The notes under the pieces were generated by a model that saw only the letters and a list, made by a program, of their open reading frames with translations, did no database searches and was not told where the DNA came from. 49,529 bases of DNA. It comes from Roseburia sp. (lineage in GTDB: Bacteria; Bacillota; Clostridia; Christensenellales; Pumilibacteraceae). The stretch is taken from the NCBI GenBank assembly GCA_023665905.1, contig JAMPDA010000012.1:1-49529 (forward strand), written 5' to 3'. The translations under genes were made by a program, and so were the position numbers. Positions 32,321 through 40,053 of the stretch are shown in pieces (position 1 is the stretch's first letter; the number at the start of each line of letters is the position of its first letter).

Positions 32321-33799
32321 TTAGAGCAGTATGCAGATAATTCCGCCGCGACCCTCGTTGATTATGCGCGACAGGGTCTTTCGCATTTTCTTTTGCGTTT
32401 CCGCGGGCATTGCCGACAGCTTGCTGTTTAGGTTTTCGTTGACCAAACTGTCGAGCGACTTGCCGAACATATTGGTCTGCCATATCCCCTTGGGGTTTTG
32501 CTCGAACTCGCTAAGCAGATAGTTGACAAGGTCCTCGCTCTGCTGCTCCGTGCCCACGACGGGACACACTTCGGTGTCGATATCCACGCGCATGATGTGA
32601 AGGCTGGGAGCCGACGCCTTGAGCTTTACGCCGAAGCGCGAGCCCTGCTTGAATATCTGCGGCTCCTGCAACGTCATTTCGTCGAGCGTCGGCGCAACCA
32701 CACCGTAGCCCGTTTCGGCGACGTCGTTCAGCGCGGCGGACAGCTTGTCGAAGGAGCGCTTCGCTTTGGCGAGCTCGCCGAGCGACGCCATCAAGTCGAA
32801 CTCGTCTTTGATATCCACGCCGCACTCTTCCTTGAGCGCACGATAGAACAGCCCTTCGCGTTCTTTTACGGCGTAAACCGCTCTGCCTTTATTGAGCTCC
32901 AGGCTCTTGAGCGTGACGCACGGCTCGAAAAACTCGCTCTCGCCTATTTCCGCGTCGTCTATGCAATCGCACATCTTTGTGCGCTCGGCGGCAACCGTCG
33001 CGCACTTTTCCAAAAGATCGACCACTATGGGATTGGACTTATCGAGCGCACGTATCCAATTAGCCGTTTCGATGTACACGTCGCGGAGCGGAAACTCGTA
33101 CAGCACCGTTTCAAACAACTTGACGATATCCGCTTTTCCGAGCCCTGCGACGTTGAGCGGGATCACCGCATTTTCGTACTTTTCGGACAGCGATTTGGCG
33201 AGCTTTTTCGTTTCCGCCGACGACGGCACGGACGAATTCAAAACTATGACGAACGGCTTGCCGAGCGCCTTGAGTTCGCTCACCGTGCGCTCCTCCGCCT
33301 CGACGTACGCGTCGCGCGGAAGCTCGGTCTTTATTGAGCCGTCGCACGTCATCACCACGCCGATAGTCGAGTGGTCCGCTATCACCTTGCGCGTGCCTAT
33401 TTCCGCCGCGCGCTCGAACGGCATGGGCTCGTCGCTCCAAGGCGTCTTGACCATGCGCGCCTCGTCGCCGTCCCTGTGACCGGTCGCGCCGTCTATCATA
33501 TAGCCAACGCAGTCTACAAGCCGCACGGATATCTCGGCGGTTTCGTTTAGACTGACCGTAACCGCCTCGCTCGGAACGAACTTGGGTTGCGTAGTCATGA
33601 CGGCTTTGCCTGCCGCGCTCTGCGGCAGTTCGTCGCGCATGCGCTCGAGTTCGTAGCCGCTCGCCGACGGAATTACAAACGTGTTCATAAAGTTTGTTAT
33701 GAACGTCGATTTGCCCGAACGAACCGGACCGACTACTCCGATATAAATATCACCGCCCGTCCTCTCGGCGATATCGTTGTAAATGTCGTATTCTTCCAT
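32321..33799 (-). CDS. spoIVA: stage IV sporulation protein A (spore coat/cortex ATPase)
   Basis: A 492-residue protein, as I recall the same length as in B. subtilis. SpoIVA polymerises on the outer forespore membrane in the mother cell, hydrolysing ATP, and forms the base of the coat. Walker A is GPVRSGKST (24-32), the VDCVGYMIDGA segment near 96 is the switch region, and the C-terminus (RIINEGRGGIICILL) is the conserved tail that contacts SpoVM. It has its own terminator and a matching sigma-E promoter (33839-33867), with GGGAGGT as ribosome site. In Bacillus and many Clostridia it follows der-(plsY)-gpsA; here gpsA is absent and an ESCRT-like cassette occupies that place. Confidence 0.97.
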   Translation of the reverse strand: MEEYDIYNDIAERTGGDIYIGVVGPVRSGKSTFITNFMNTFVIPSASGYELERMRDELPQSAAGKAVMTTQPKFVPSEAVTVSLNETAEISVRLVDCVGYMIDGATGHRDGDEARMVKTPWSDEPMPFERAAEIGTRKVIADHSTIGVVMTCDGSIKTELPRDAYVEAEERTVSELKALGKPFVIVLNSSVPSSAETKKLAKSLSEKYENAVIPLNVAGLGKADIVKLFETVLYEFPLRDVYIETANWIRALDKSNPIVVDLLEKCATVAAERTKMCDCIDDAEIGESEFFEPCVTLKSLELNKGRAVYAVKEREGLFYRALKEECGVDIKDEFDLMASLGELAKAKRSFDKLSAALNDVAETGYGVVAPTLDEMTLQEPQIFKQGSRFGVKLKASAPSLHIMRVDIDTEVCPVVGTEQQSEDLVNYLLSEFEQNPKGIWQTNMFGKSLDSLVNENLNSKLSAMPAETQKKMRKTLSRIINEGRGGIICILL

Positions 33800-33838
33800 A
33801 ATACCTCCCGTCCGATGCTCTCGGTCCTCTGCTAAACG

Positions 33839-33867
33839 ATTATATGCCGCAGTCTGTCCGATTATGC
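33839..33867 (-). promoter_or_regulatory. sigma-E promoter of spoIVA
   Basis: On the minus strand GCATAAT (33861-33867), 14 bp, CATATAAT (33839-33846). These fit the sigma-E consensus KMATATT and CATACAHT with one mismatch each. spoIVA is sigma-E dependent in known spore formers, and sigE itself is in this window. Confidence 0.7.
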
Positions 33868-33905
33868 CGACAATCGAATACGCTTTAATCTATGCGAAAA
33901 CAAAC

Positions 33906-33934
33906 AAAAAAAGAACGGCATATCCGTCCTTTTT
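33906..33934. terminator. terminator after the ESCRT-like cassette
   Basis: AAAAAG-A-ACGG, loop CATAT, CCGT-C-CTTTTT: a stem with one mismatch flanked by A- and T-runs, so active on either strand. It lies about 30 bp beyond the stop of the Vps4-like gene and before the spoIVA promoter, separating the two units. Confidence 0.55.
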
Positions 33935-33965
33935 GCATGTATGTTTATACATTCGTTTTTAAGTC

Positions 33966-35045
33966 TTATCTTGCTTTTGCGCGCTTTGCTATTATATCGA
34001 GCAGAGCGTCGGATAACGGCGAAGAAAGCGCGGCAAGCCCTGCGTCGCGTGCCGCGAGCGCGCTTTTAAGCTCGAGCGCGGCTTGCGCTATATCCCTGCC
34101 CGAAAACCCTTCCGACGCGTCAGCCGCCGCCTGTAAGTCGAGCGCGGCAAAGTCGGCGGCGTCGAGCATTTTGAGCTTAGCGCCGAACATTCTCATGCGC
34201 TCCTCGCCCGTCGGCAGAGGAATGTTTATCACGTTGCGAAACCTGCTCAATATCGCAGGGTCGAGCGTGTTTTTTATATTGGTCGCCGCTATCAGAACTA
34301 TGTCGTCCGAACCGGAGGAAAAGCCGTCCATCTGCTTGATGAGCGCAGGCACCGCTTCGGCGGCGGTCTTGTTTTCGCCGCCGCGCTTTTGCGCCAGATA
34401 GTCTATCTCGTCCAAAAACAGCACTACGGGCGTGCCGTTCCGCCGCGACAGAACGCGCGCGGACTCGAACATCCTGTCGATATTCTTTCCCGTCTTGCCT
34501 ATATACGAATCCACGAGCGAATTTGCGTCAACGTCCGCAAACGGCACGTCGAGCTCGCTCGCCGCCGCCTTTGCGAAAGTGGTCTTGCCCGTGCCCGGCG
34601 GACCTTCGAGCAGTATGAAGCCGCCGGCTTTGATGCCGTATTTGGAATACGCCTGCGGATTGTTGAGCGGATCTATCAGCAGCCTGTGTATTGCCGCCTT
34701 CGCCTCGTCGAGCCCTATTATATCGTCGAAAGCGACCTTTTCGTTGGGTTTTGAAAAGTGCATAAAACTCGGAGCTTCGGTCTGCGCTTGCTCGGGCTCG
34801 GACTTGGCGTCCGCGCCGAGCGACGCTTGCGCCGTCAGGTTTTCCGCTATATATTTGAGCTTTTGCGCGCGTTCTTTGCGCGTTACATCGAGCGGCGGAT
34901 CGCTGTTATCCGCAATGCTTTCCATAAGTTCGGCGGCGCGCATAAAATATCGCTTTGCGGCGGCGACGTCGCCGCTTGCGTTTGCCGCAGCGGCTTTATC
35001 GTACGCCTCTTTGAACATGTCGAGCTCCAAAACGTTGTCGCGCAT
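33966..35045 (-). CDS. Vps4-like AAA+ ATPase with MIT-like N-terminal domain
   Basis: A 359-residue classical AAA+ ATPase. Residues about 8-70 form three amphipathic helices with the MIT pattern (AYDKAAAANASGDVAAAKRYFMRAAELM...KLKYIAENL), followed by a Gln/Ala/Pro linker. The AAA module has FDDIIGLDEAK (106-116), Walker A GPPGTGKT (148-155), pore-loop segment SYIGKTGKNIDRMF (180-193), Walker B VVLFLDEID (207-215), sensor 1 AATN (253-256), arginine finger region DPAILSRFR (262-270) and a sensor 2-like SGRDIA. Order and spacing match Vps4/katanin rather than FtsH or ClpX. It starts 2 nt after the ESCRT-III-like gene. Vps4 disassembles ESCRT-III polymers, and a like role is inferred here. I see no insertion resembling the Vps4 beta domain. 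Confidence 0.85.
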   Translation of the reverse strand: MRDNVLELDMFKEAYDKAAAANASGDVAAAKRYFMRAAELMESIADNSDPPLDVTRKERAQKLKYIAENLTAQASLGADAKSEPEQAQTEAPSFMHFSKPNEKVAFDDIIGLDEAKAAIHRLLIDPLNNPQAYSKYGIKAGGFILLEGPPGTGKTTFAKAAASELDVPFADVDANSLVDSYIGKTGKNIDRMFESARVLSRRNGTPVVLFLDEIDYLAQKRGGENKTAAEAVPALIKQMDGFSSGSDDIVLIAATNIKNTLDPAILSRFRNVINIPLPTGEERMRMFGAKLKMLDAADFAALDLQAAADASEGFSGRDIAQAALELKSALAARDAGLAALSSPLSDALLDIIAKRAKAR

Positions 35046-35047
35046 CG

Positions 35048-35623
35048 CTACACTTCTCCGTCCACCCGACCGTTCTTTATCTTGCGCTCCAAAGCCGCTA
35101 TCTCGTCGTCTATGGACGCACCGCCGCCCATCTGCGCGTCTATGAGCCTGTCTATCTCGTCGTCGGCTATACCGCCGCTTTCGGCAAAGCCCGAAAAACC
35201 GCTCTGCGTAGCGTCCAAAAACGCATCCGACTCGGCTTGCTTCATCTGCGTGGATATCATCGCCTTGTTCATTTGGTTCGCGACCTTTTCGAACTTGAGC
35301 CCGTTTGCGGTGTCAGTTATCGAGCCGGAAAGCATTTTCATGCCGTCGGCAAACGATTTGGTCATTTCCGAAACGTCCTTTATCTGCGCGCTTATCTGCA
35401 AGTTGAGCAACATTTGCTCCACCACCGTTTTTTGCGCAGTGACTATTCTTATCGCGTTGCGCGCGAGGTTGTACTGCGAAGTTATACCCTCGGACTTTGC
35501 CGTCGCCGCCGCCGCGATGTATTTTTTTCTGCTCGCTTCGAGATCGCTCAGTTGCTTTTTAACCGACGCGACGGCGGAATTTACGAGCATTTGCTCCTTT
35601 ATGCGCTTCTTCTCTTTGCTCAT
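35048..35623 (-). CDS. ESCRT-III/Snf7-like coiled-coil protein
   Basis: A 191-residue soluble helical protein. It has a basic N-terminal helix (KEKKRIKEQ), a long helical hairpin (about 10-85: LEASRKKYIAAAATAKSEG, QYNLARNAIRIVTAQK, EQMLLNLQIS), a further helix with MTKSFADGMKMLSGSI (87-102), and FEKVANQMNKAM (111-122) linked to an acidic C-terminus, DDEIDRL, ending in the helix DDEIAALERKIK (172-183 region). Helix order, length, the basic-to-acidic polarity and the short terminal amphipathic helix are those of CHMP1/CHMP2-type ESCRT-III; the last helix partly fits the MIM1 motif. Start 35623 is set by a 4-nt ATGA overlap with the upstream gene. It would polymerise on membranes under control of the adjacent Vps4-like ATPase. 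Confidence 0.8.
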   Translation of the reverse strand: MSKEKKRIKEQMLVNSAVASVKKQLSDLEASRKKYIAAAATAKSEGITSQYNLARNAIRIVTAQKTVVEQMLLNLQISAQIKDVSEMTKSFADGMKMLSGSITDTANGLKFEKVANQMNKAMISTQMKQAESDAFLDATQSGFSGFAESGGIADDEIDRLIDAQMGGGASIDDEIAALERKIKNGRVDGEV

Positions 35624-37101
35624 AGTACATTCACCTTCAGCGCGGCGGTCGCGCGTTTTATATCGGTATCGGAAATACGCGGCGCGAGTATTTTGCGTCC
35701 GCGGAAGATAAACTCGCCCACTCCCGTCAGCTTTTCCGCGCCTGCAGTTCCGTACAGCAACACGCTGTCCGCTTCCGTGGCGGTCCTGAACGCTATCACG
35801 GCGTCGGCATTGGCTTTTATGCCGCCCGTCACCGTCTTTGCCGTAAGATCGCGCGTGCAGACGACCGTGAATATGCCCGCGCTCGCCGCACTGCGGCACA
35901 GCGCCGCATACTCGCGCTCGAAAGCCGGCATGAGCATGTCGTACTCGTCGAACACGACCGCTATGTACGGCATACGCTCCTCGGCAGACTTGTTGTACTG
36001 TTCTATATTACGCACGCCGCGCCCGTTAAAGGCGGCGTAGCGCCTTTCTATCTCGTCGGATAGCGCGGAAAGCGCAGCCGAAACGTTTTCGGCGCCGCTT
36101 ATAGCGTCCGCCGCCGCGTGCGCCGTTCCGTTGTATGCGGACAGCTCGCCGTCGCCCGAATCTATGAGCAACAGCCGAAGCTCCTTTGACGAATGTGCCG
36201 ACAAAAGCGAACAGATAATATGGTGCAACAGCCGACTCTTGCCGCTGCCGAGCATGCCGCCTATGAGTATATTCGGCGTTTCCGAAAAATCTATTTCCGC
36301 GCTGTTGCCGTCGCCGTCCGTTCCTATCTCGACCGCTGCGGCTTTCCGCGTCGCGAAAAACCGCGCCGACGGCGGAGGTTCGACCGCGCCGAAGCGGAAC
36401 ACCCCGTCGGGCGACGGGAAAGGCGTTGCGACAGCCTGTTGCGGCGCGCTCTGCGGCTCGGGCGACGGCGCGGCACTTGCCGCGTCATCTACGCCTACGC
36501 TCGCCTGCATGCGCGCTTGCGGCGTTTCGGAAACGTCTGCGACACGAGGCGAAGCGACGCCGATAGCGTCTATCTCTGCGTCCAAAAACAGCTCTTTTTC
36601 GGACAGCTTGCCGTCCACCAGCTTGTCTATCTGCTCGTCGGTCAGTGAGCCCGTTACGGACGATATCGCCGCGAACGCCGCGTCCGAATTTTGCAGGAAC
36701 ACGTCCAAGCCGGCTTGAGCTTCTTCCATGCCGGACAGCGCTTTTTCTATCTCCTTTTGCAGTTTGACAAAATCCGACTGCTTGTTGACCTTGCTTATGC
36801 GCTTGGCGATGACGGACATGCCCGTCAAAAAGTCGGCGTTAGTTTCGTCCATCTTTTGGAGCTCCGCCGTTATCTCGATATTTAGCAGCATTTCTTTGGC
36901 GCGCTTGATCTGCGACAGCGTGGCGTTGAGCCCGCTCTTGGCAAGGCTATACGATGCGGATTCGCCGCGCGCTTTGGCGTCCGTCGCCTTTTTGAGATAC
37001 TCGGCTTTCATGCGCTCGAGCTTTGCGACAGTCTGCTCTATCTTGGCTATTGTGCGCCGCACTTTTACGTTGCGCTCGGCGCGAGCTTTGATGTTTGCCA
37101 T
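35620..37101 (-). CDS. ESCRT-III-like domain fused to FtsK/SpoIIIE-type ATPase
   Basis: A 493-residue fusion. Residues 1-185 are helical and paralogous to the downstream ESCRT-III-like protein: LERMKAEYLKKATDAKARG, YSLAKSGLNA, MLLNIEI, FLTGM, DVFL, TDEQIDKLVDGK and DAEIDAI occur in the same order. A Pro/Ala/Gln-rich linker (190-250) leads to a RecA-like motor (about 255-493) with Walker A GGMLGSGKS (281-289), Walker B IAVVFDEYDML (380-390) and the FtsK-typical GGIKANADAVIAFRT and GAEKLTGVGEFIF. There is no membrane domain and no gamma (DNA-reading) domain. It is 19 bp after plsY. It may couple a motor to membrane polymer assembly, or bring DNA translocation to the fission site; both are hypotheses. 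Confidence 0.82.
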   Translation of the reverse strand: MANIKARAERNVKVRRTIAKIEQTVAKLERMKAEYLKKATDAKARGESASYSLAKSGLNATLSQIKRAKEMLLNIEITAELQKMDETNADFLTGMSVIAKRISKVNKQSDFVKLQKEIEKALSGMEEAQAGLDVFLQNSDAAFAAISSVTGSLTDEQIDKLVDGKLSEKELFLDAEIDAIGVASPRVADVSETPQARMQASVGVDDAASAAPSPEPQSAPQQAVATPFPSPDGVFRFGAVEPPPSARFFATRKAAAVEIGTDGDGNSAEIDFSETPNILIGGMLGSGKSRLLHHIICSLLSAHSSKELRLLLIDSGDGELSAYNGTAHAAADAISGAENVSAALSALSDEIERRYAAFNGRGVRNIEQYNKSAEERMPYIAVVFDEYDMLMPAFEREYAALCRSAASAGIFTVVCTRDLTAKTVTGGIKANADAVIAFRTATEADSVLLYGTAGAEKLTGVGEFIFRGRKILAPRISDTDIKRATAALKVNVL

Positions 37102-37120
37102 TACTCCTCCGTTTTTATCG

Positions 37121-37837
37121 CTATTCGACGACCGTAGGCAAATCGAACACGGTCGCGCGGTCCGTTGCGACCTTGACCTTTTTCGATTTTTTAAGCACCA
37201 CTCTGCCCTCGTTGCCCGAAAACAGTTTTACGAGGTTCTTTCTGTGCGCGAACAGGCTGAGCGCGTACATCAAAAACAGTATCACGGCGCAGTACACGCC
37301 GAGCGGCTGACTTGCCGCGCGCAATCCCTCTACAGTGAGCGGTGCGCTTATCATTATAAACGACGTAAGCGAGCCTATTTTGAATACGAACAAAAACACC
37401 ACGCCGAGCGCGAAAAAGCCGAGCGTGTACAGCGGTTGCATCGTCAGGCACACGCCTATTATGGTCGCCGCGCCCTTTCCGCCCTTGAACTTCATCGCCG
37501 CAGGATAGATGTGCCCGAGCGTCGTGCAAAAGCCTGCTACGTACATTCCCATACGGTCCGCGCCGAGGCGCAAAAATTCGCCCGTGCCCATAAACAGCCA
37601 ACCCAAAAGACAGGGTATCACGCCCTTCAAAACGTCCAGAACAAGCGTAAGCGCGCCCATGGGTTTTCCGAATGTGCGTATCATATTCATCGTGCCCGGA
37701 TTGCCGCTGCCGCACTTGCGAATATCCTTGCCCTTAAGCTTGCTTATGGCGATCGCGGTATTGATGTTGCCTATAAAGTATGCGCCGAGCGCAACAAGCA
37801 CACCCGTAATTATTTCCATATGTAAAGGGATAGTCAT
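37121..37837 (-). CDS. plsY: acyl-phosphate:glycerol-3-phosphate acyltransferase PlsY
   Basis: A 238-residue integral membrane enzyme that acylates glycerol-3-phosphate with acyl-phosphate, the first step of phospholipid synthesis. Family motifs are clear: GSGNPGTMN (near 43-51), HIYPAAMKFKGGKGAAT (near 108-124) and a hydrophobic profile with about six helices. It is slightly longer than the usual 190-210 residues owing to a basic cytoplasmic C-terminal tail (KKSKKVKVATDRATVFD...). The start overlaps the der stop (ATGA) with GGGAGGGGAG upstream. Downstream, 19 bp away, begins the ESCRT-like cassette. Confidence 0.96.
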   Translation of the reverse strand: MTIPLHMEIITGVLVALGAYFIGNINTAIAISKLKGKDIRKCGSGNPGTMNMIRTFGKPMGALTLVLDVLKGVIPCLLGWLFMGTGEFLRLGADRMGMYVAGFCTTLGHIYPAAMKFKGGKGAATIIGVCLTMQPLYTLGFFALGVVFLFVFKIGSLTSFIMISAPLTVEGLRAASQPLGVYCAVILFLMYALSLFAHRKNLVKLFSGNEGRVVLKKSKKVKVATDRATVFDLPTVVE

Positions 37838-39144
37838 TCTTCTCCCCTCCCGACAAACTTTAAGCGTATTGGCGTGCCCGAAAAATCGAACGCTCTGCGC
37901 AGCGAATTTTCGAGATAGCGCTCGTACGAAAAATGTATCAAGCTCGCGTCGTTGACTTTAAACACAAACAGCGGCGGACACACGTCCGGCTGCGTCGCAT
38001 AAAATATCTTTGCGCGTCTGCCCTTGCGCGCGGTCGGCTCAGTCGCGGCGACCGCCTGCCCGACAAGCTCGTTCAAAAGTCCTGTGGATATCCGCCGCGA
38101 AGCGTTGCTCCACGAAGCGCTCGCCATTTCGAGCAGTTTTTCGACGCGCTTGCCCGTTGCGGCAGACACCGCAATGCTCGTAAAATAGCTCATAAACGCC
38201 AGCTTTTCTTTGAGCTCTACCGTCTTTTGCTCGAGCGTATACGCGTCCTTTTCCACCGCGTCCCATTTATTGAGAACTATTACCGACGGCTTGCCCGCTT
38301 CGTGCACAAGACCGGCGATCTTTTCGTCCTGCTCCGTAAGCTCGCAAGTGGCGTCAACGACCACCAAAACGACGTCGGCGCGCTTTATCGCGGCGATGGA
38401 CCGAACGACCGAATACCTCTCCACGGAAGCCTTTTCGATATCGCGTTTACGGCGTATCCCTGCCGTATCTATGAGCACGTAATCGACGCCGCCCACCGTT
38501 ATAGGCGTATCCACCGCGTCGCGCGTCGTTCCGGCTATGTCGGAAACAATGCTGCGCTCATAGCCCGACAGCCTGTTTACGAGCGACGACTTGCCGACGT
38601 TGGGCTTGCCGACTACGGCTATGGAAAGCGGCTTTTCCGACTGCGCGCTCTCGCTCGCGGAAAAGTGTCCGCACACGGCGTCCAGCAGATCGCCGACGCC
38701 GCTGCCGTGCGCCGCCGAAACGGGCTGCGGCTCGCCCAATCCCAAAGAGTAAAACTCGTAAATATTGTCGCGCGCCGACGTATCCGCCTTGTTGACCGCG
38801 AGCACGATAGGCTTGCTGCTTTTTCGCAGTACATCGGCTATTTCGCGGTCGCCAGAAAGCACGCCCTGCTTGACGTCCACGACAAATATGACGACGTCGC
38901 AAAGCTCCACCGCGTCGAGCGCCTGACGCTTGACCGATACGGATATATCGTCCGAAGCGTCGTCTATTCCGCCCGTGTCGATGAGCGTGAACTCCTTGCC
39001 GCACCACTCGCAATCGGCATACAGCCTGTCCCGTGTGACGCCCGGCATATCGTCCACTATGGCGACGCGCCTGCCGCTTATTCTGTTTATCAATGTGGAC
39101 TTGCCCACATTAGGGCGTCCGACAATGGCAACAGTAGGTTTCAT
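37834..39144 (-). CDS. der: ribosome assembly GTPase Der (EngA)
   Basis: A 436-residue protein (B. subtilis length) with two tandem GTPase domains and a KH-like C-terminus; it is needed for maturation of the 50S subunit. G1 motifs are GRPNVGKST and GKPNVGKSS, G3 DTGG and DTAG, G4 NKAD and NKWD. The start at 39144 gives the standard N-terminus MKPTVAIVG; ATGs at 39150 and 39198 are also open but add residues absent in the family. There is no clear Shine-Dalgarno. It is first in the transcript der-plsY-ESCRT cassette, from the promoter at 39203-39231. Confidence 0.97.
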   Translation of the reverse strand: MKPTVAIVGRPNVGKSTLINRISGRRVAIVDDMPGVTRDRLYADCEWCGKEFTLIDTGGIDDASDDISVSVKRQALDAVELCDVVIFVVDVKQGVLSGDREIADVLRKSSKPIVLAVNKADTSARDNIYEFYSLGLGEPQPVSAAHGSGVGDLLDAVCGHFSASESAQSEKPLSIAVVGKPNVGKSSLVNRLSGYERSIVSDIAGTTRDAVDTPITVGGVDYVLIDTAGIRRKRDIEKASVERYSVVRSIAAIKRADVVLVVVDATCELTEQDEKIAGLVHEAGKPSVIVLNKWDAVEKDAYTLEQKTVELKEKLAFMSYFTSIAVSAATGKRVEKLLEMASASWSNASRRISTGLLNELVGQAVAATEPTARKGRRAKIFYATQPDVCPPLFVFKVNDASLIHFSYERYLENSLRRAFDFSGTPIRLKFVGRGEE

Positions 39145-39202
39145 ACGCATTATCGCGGTCGCAGTATAAATTTGCACATAACGCGCATACGACCGCATGA
39201 TA

Positions 39203-39231
39203 ATTATATCACAATATATCCGATTTGTAAA
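39203..39231 (-). promoter_or_regulatory. sigma-A promoter of der-plsY-ESCRT operon
   Basis: On the minus strand TTTACA (39226-39231), 17 bp, TATAAT (39203-39208). The leader to the der start at 39144 would be about 50 nt. Confidence 0.7.
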
Positions 39232-39279
39232 CAGATTTTGATTAATTGCGAATATAGCGGGCGCCGCGCCCTGCCGCCG

Positions 39280-39948
39280 TCATTCGTCGAAGTATTTTTT
39301 ATACTCGTCGGGATCGAATTCCTCCGCAGTTTCGGCAAGCCCAACGTTTACCGCGGCGGCGCGCTTATTCATCGTGCGCTTTATCGCCGACACCGCTTCG
39401 AAAAGCACCACCGCAAACACCGCGGAAAGGATCACCGCGTCGAACATGGCGGCAGAGCCGAACTGCACGGGTGTTCCGTATATCGCGGCGCTTACCATAG
39501 ACGATATCGCCTCGCCTATCGGCAGTCCGAAAAACACTGCCGCAAGCGCCGCGAGCTTGGTCTTTGCGACCAAAAAGCCTATTGCGCCGCACAGGAAGCC
39601 CACTATAAGGACTGTTACCGTTTCGTTTGTTATTGGCTCTATGAGCAGCCATACGGCTATGAACATTGCGGCGACCGCCGTCGCCGTCACCGCCGCGCGC
39701 CATATCTCGCGCGAACGCGCGCACAGCGTTATGAATATCGCCGCAAACACGAGCGGCGCAATAAATCCCGCTACGTTAAACGACACTGCGCCTATCGAAA
39801 ACGACGGGATAAACGCGCTGCCTATTAGCGCGCCGACGAGCACGAACGCCAGCCAATACGTTATTCCGAAGCTTTTGAACACCTGCTCGGCTACTCCGAA
39901 AAACAGCAGCACGGCAACCAAGCCGCATAATACAAGACCGATTATCAT
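39280..39948 (-). CDS. polytopic membrane protein, DUF1614-like
   Basis: About 222 residues with seven or so hydrophobic helices. A Gly/Pro-rich core (IGSAFIPSFSIGAVSFNVAG, then a helix PLVFAAIFI) resembles DUF1614 membrane proteins of Firmicutes. The acidic tail (EEFDPDEYKKYFDE) is cytoplasmic or external. Start is uncertain: 39948 (MIIGLVLCGL) removes a stretch that lies over a terminator palindrome; 40005 or 40032 would include part of it. No function is known for the family. It lies 48 bp upstream of the der promoter region. Confidence 0.7.
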   Translation of the reverse strand: MIIGLVLCGLVAVLLFFGVAEQVFKSFGITYWLAFVLVGALIGSAFIPSFSIGAVSFNVAGFIAPLVFAAIFITLCARSREIWRAAVTATAVAAMFIAVWLLIEPITNETVTVLIVGFLCGAIGFLVAKTKLAALAAVFFGLPIGEAISSMVSAAIYGTPVQFGSAAMFDAVILSAVFAVVLFEAVSAIKRTMNKRAAAVNVGLAETAEEFDPDEYKKYFDE

Positions 39949-40004
39949 GCCCTGTATTATTGCCGTAGGCGGCGCGCGGCATACCGAAAAGATAATTTTA
40001 CACA

Positions 40005-40034
40005 TAAAATATGCGGCGCATATGCGCCGCATAT
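40005..40034 (-). terminator. 26-bp perfect palindrome acting as terminator
   Basis: A perfect 26-bp palindrome (40009-40034, centred on GGCGCAT/ATGCGCC) followed on the minus strand by TTTT. It is 20 bp past the stop of the cyclophilin-like gene and before the next gene. Confidence 0.65.
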
Positions 40035-40053
40035 GGGGTCACCACCCGTAAGT

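Noticed and set aside
33966..35045. AAA+ protein as a spore-specific or proteasome-type ATPase such as FtsH, SpoVK or ARC
   Set aside because: No protease domain, no OB-fold or coiled-coil ARC N-terminus, and SpoVK-type pore and N-terminal features are not evident; the MIT-like N-terminus and Vps4-type motifs fit better, though SpoVK/CbxX should be included in a phylogeny.
35624..35899. N-terminal extension of the ESCRT-III-like gene
   Set aside because: The extra residues overlap the upstream coding sequence out of frame and are Arg-rich nonsense; the ATGA overlap at 35620-35623 gives the natural start.
37933..39828. A 631-codon open frame on the plus strand opposite der and the DUF1614-like gene
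   Set aside because: It is the antisense shadow of GC-biased genes: composition is Arg/His/Tyr-rich low-complexity without a family, while der on the other strand is certain.
40009..40034. The 26-bp palindrome as a regulator binding site
   Set aside because: It lies right after a stop codon and is followed by a T-run on that gene's strand, so a terminator is the simpler reading.
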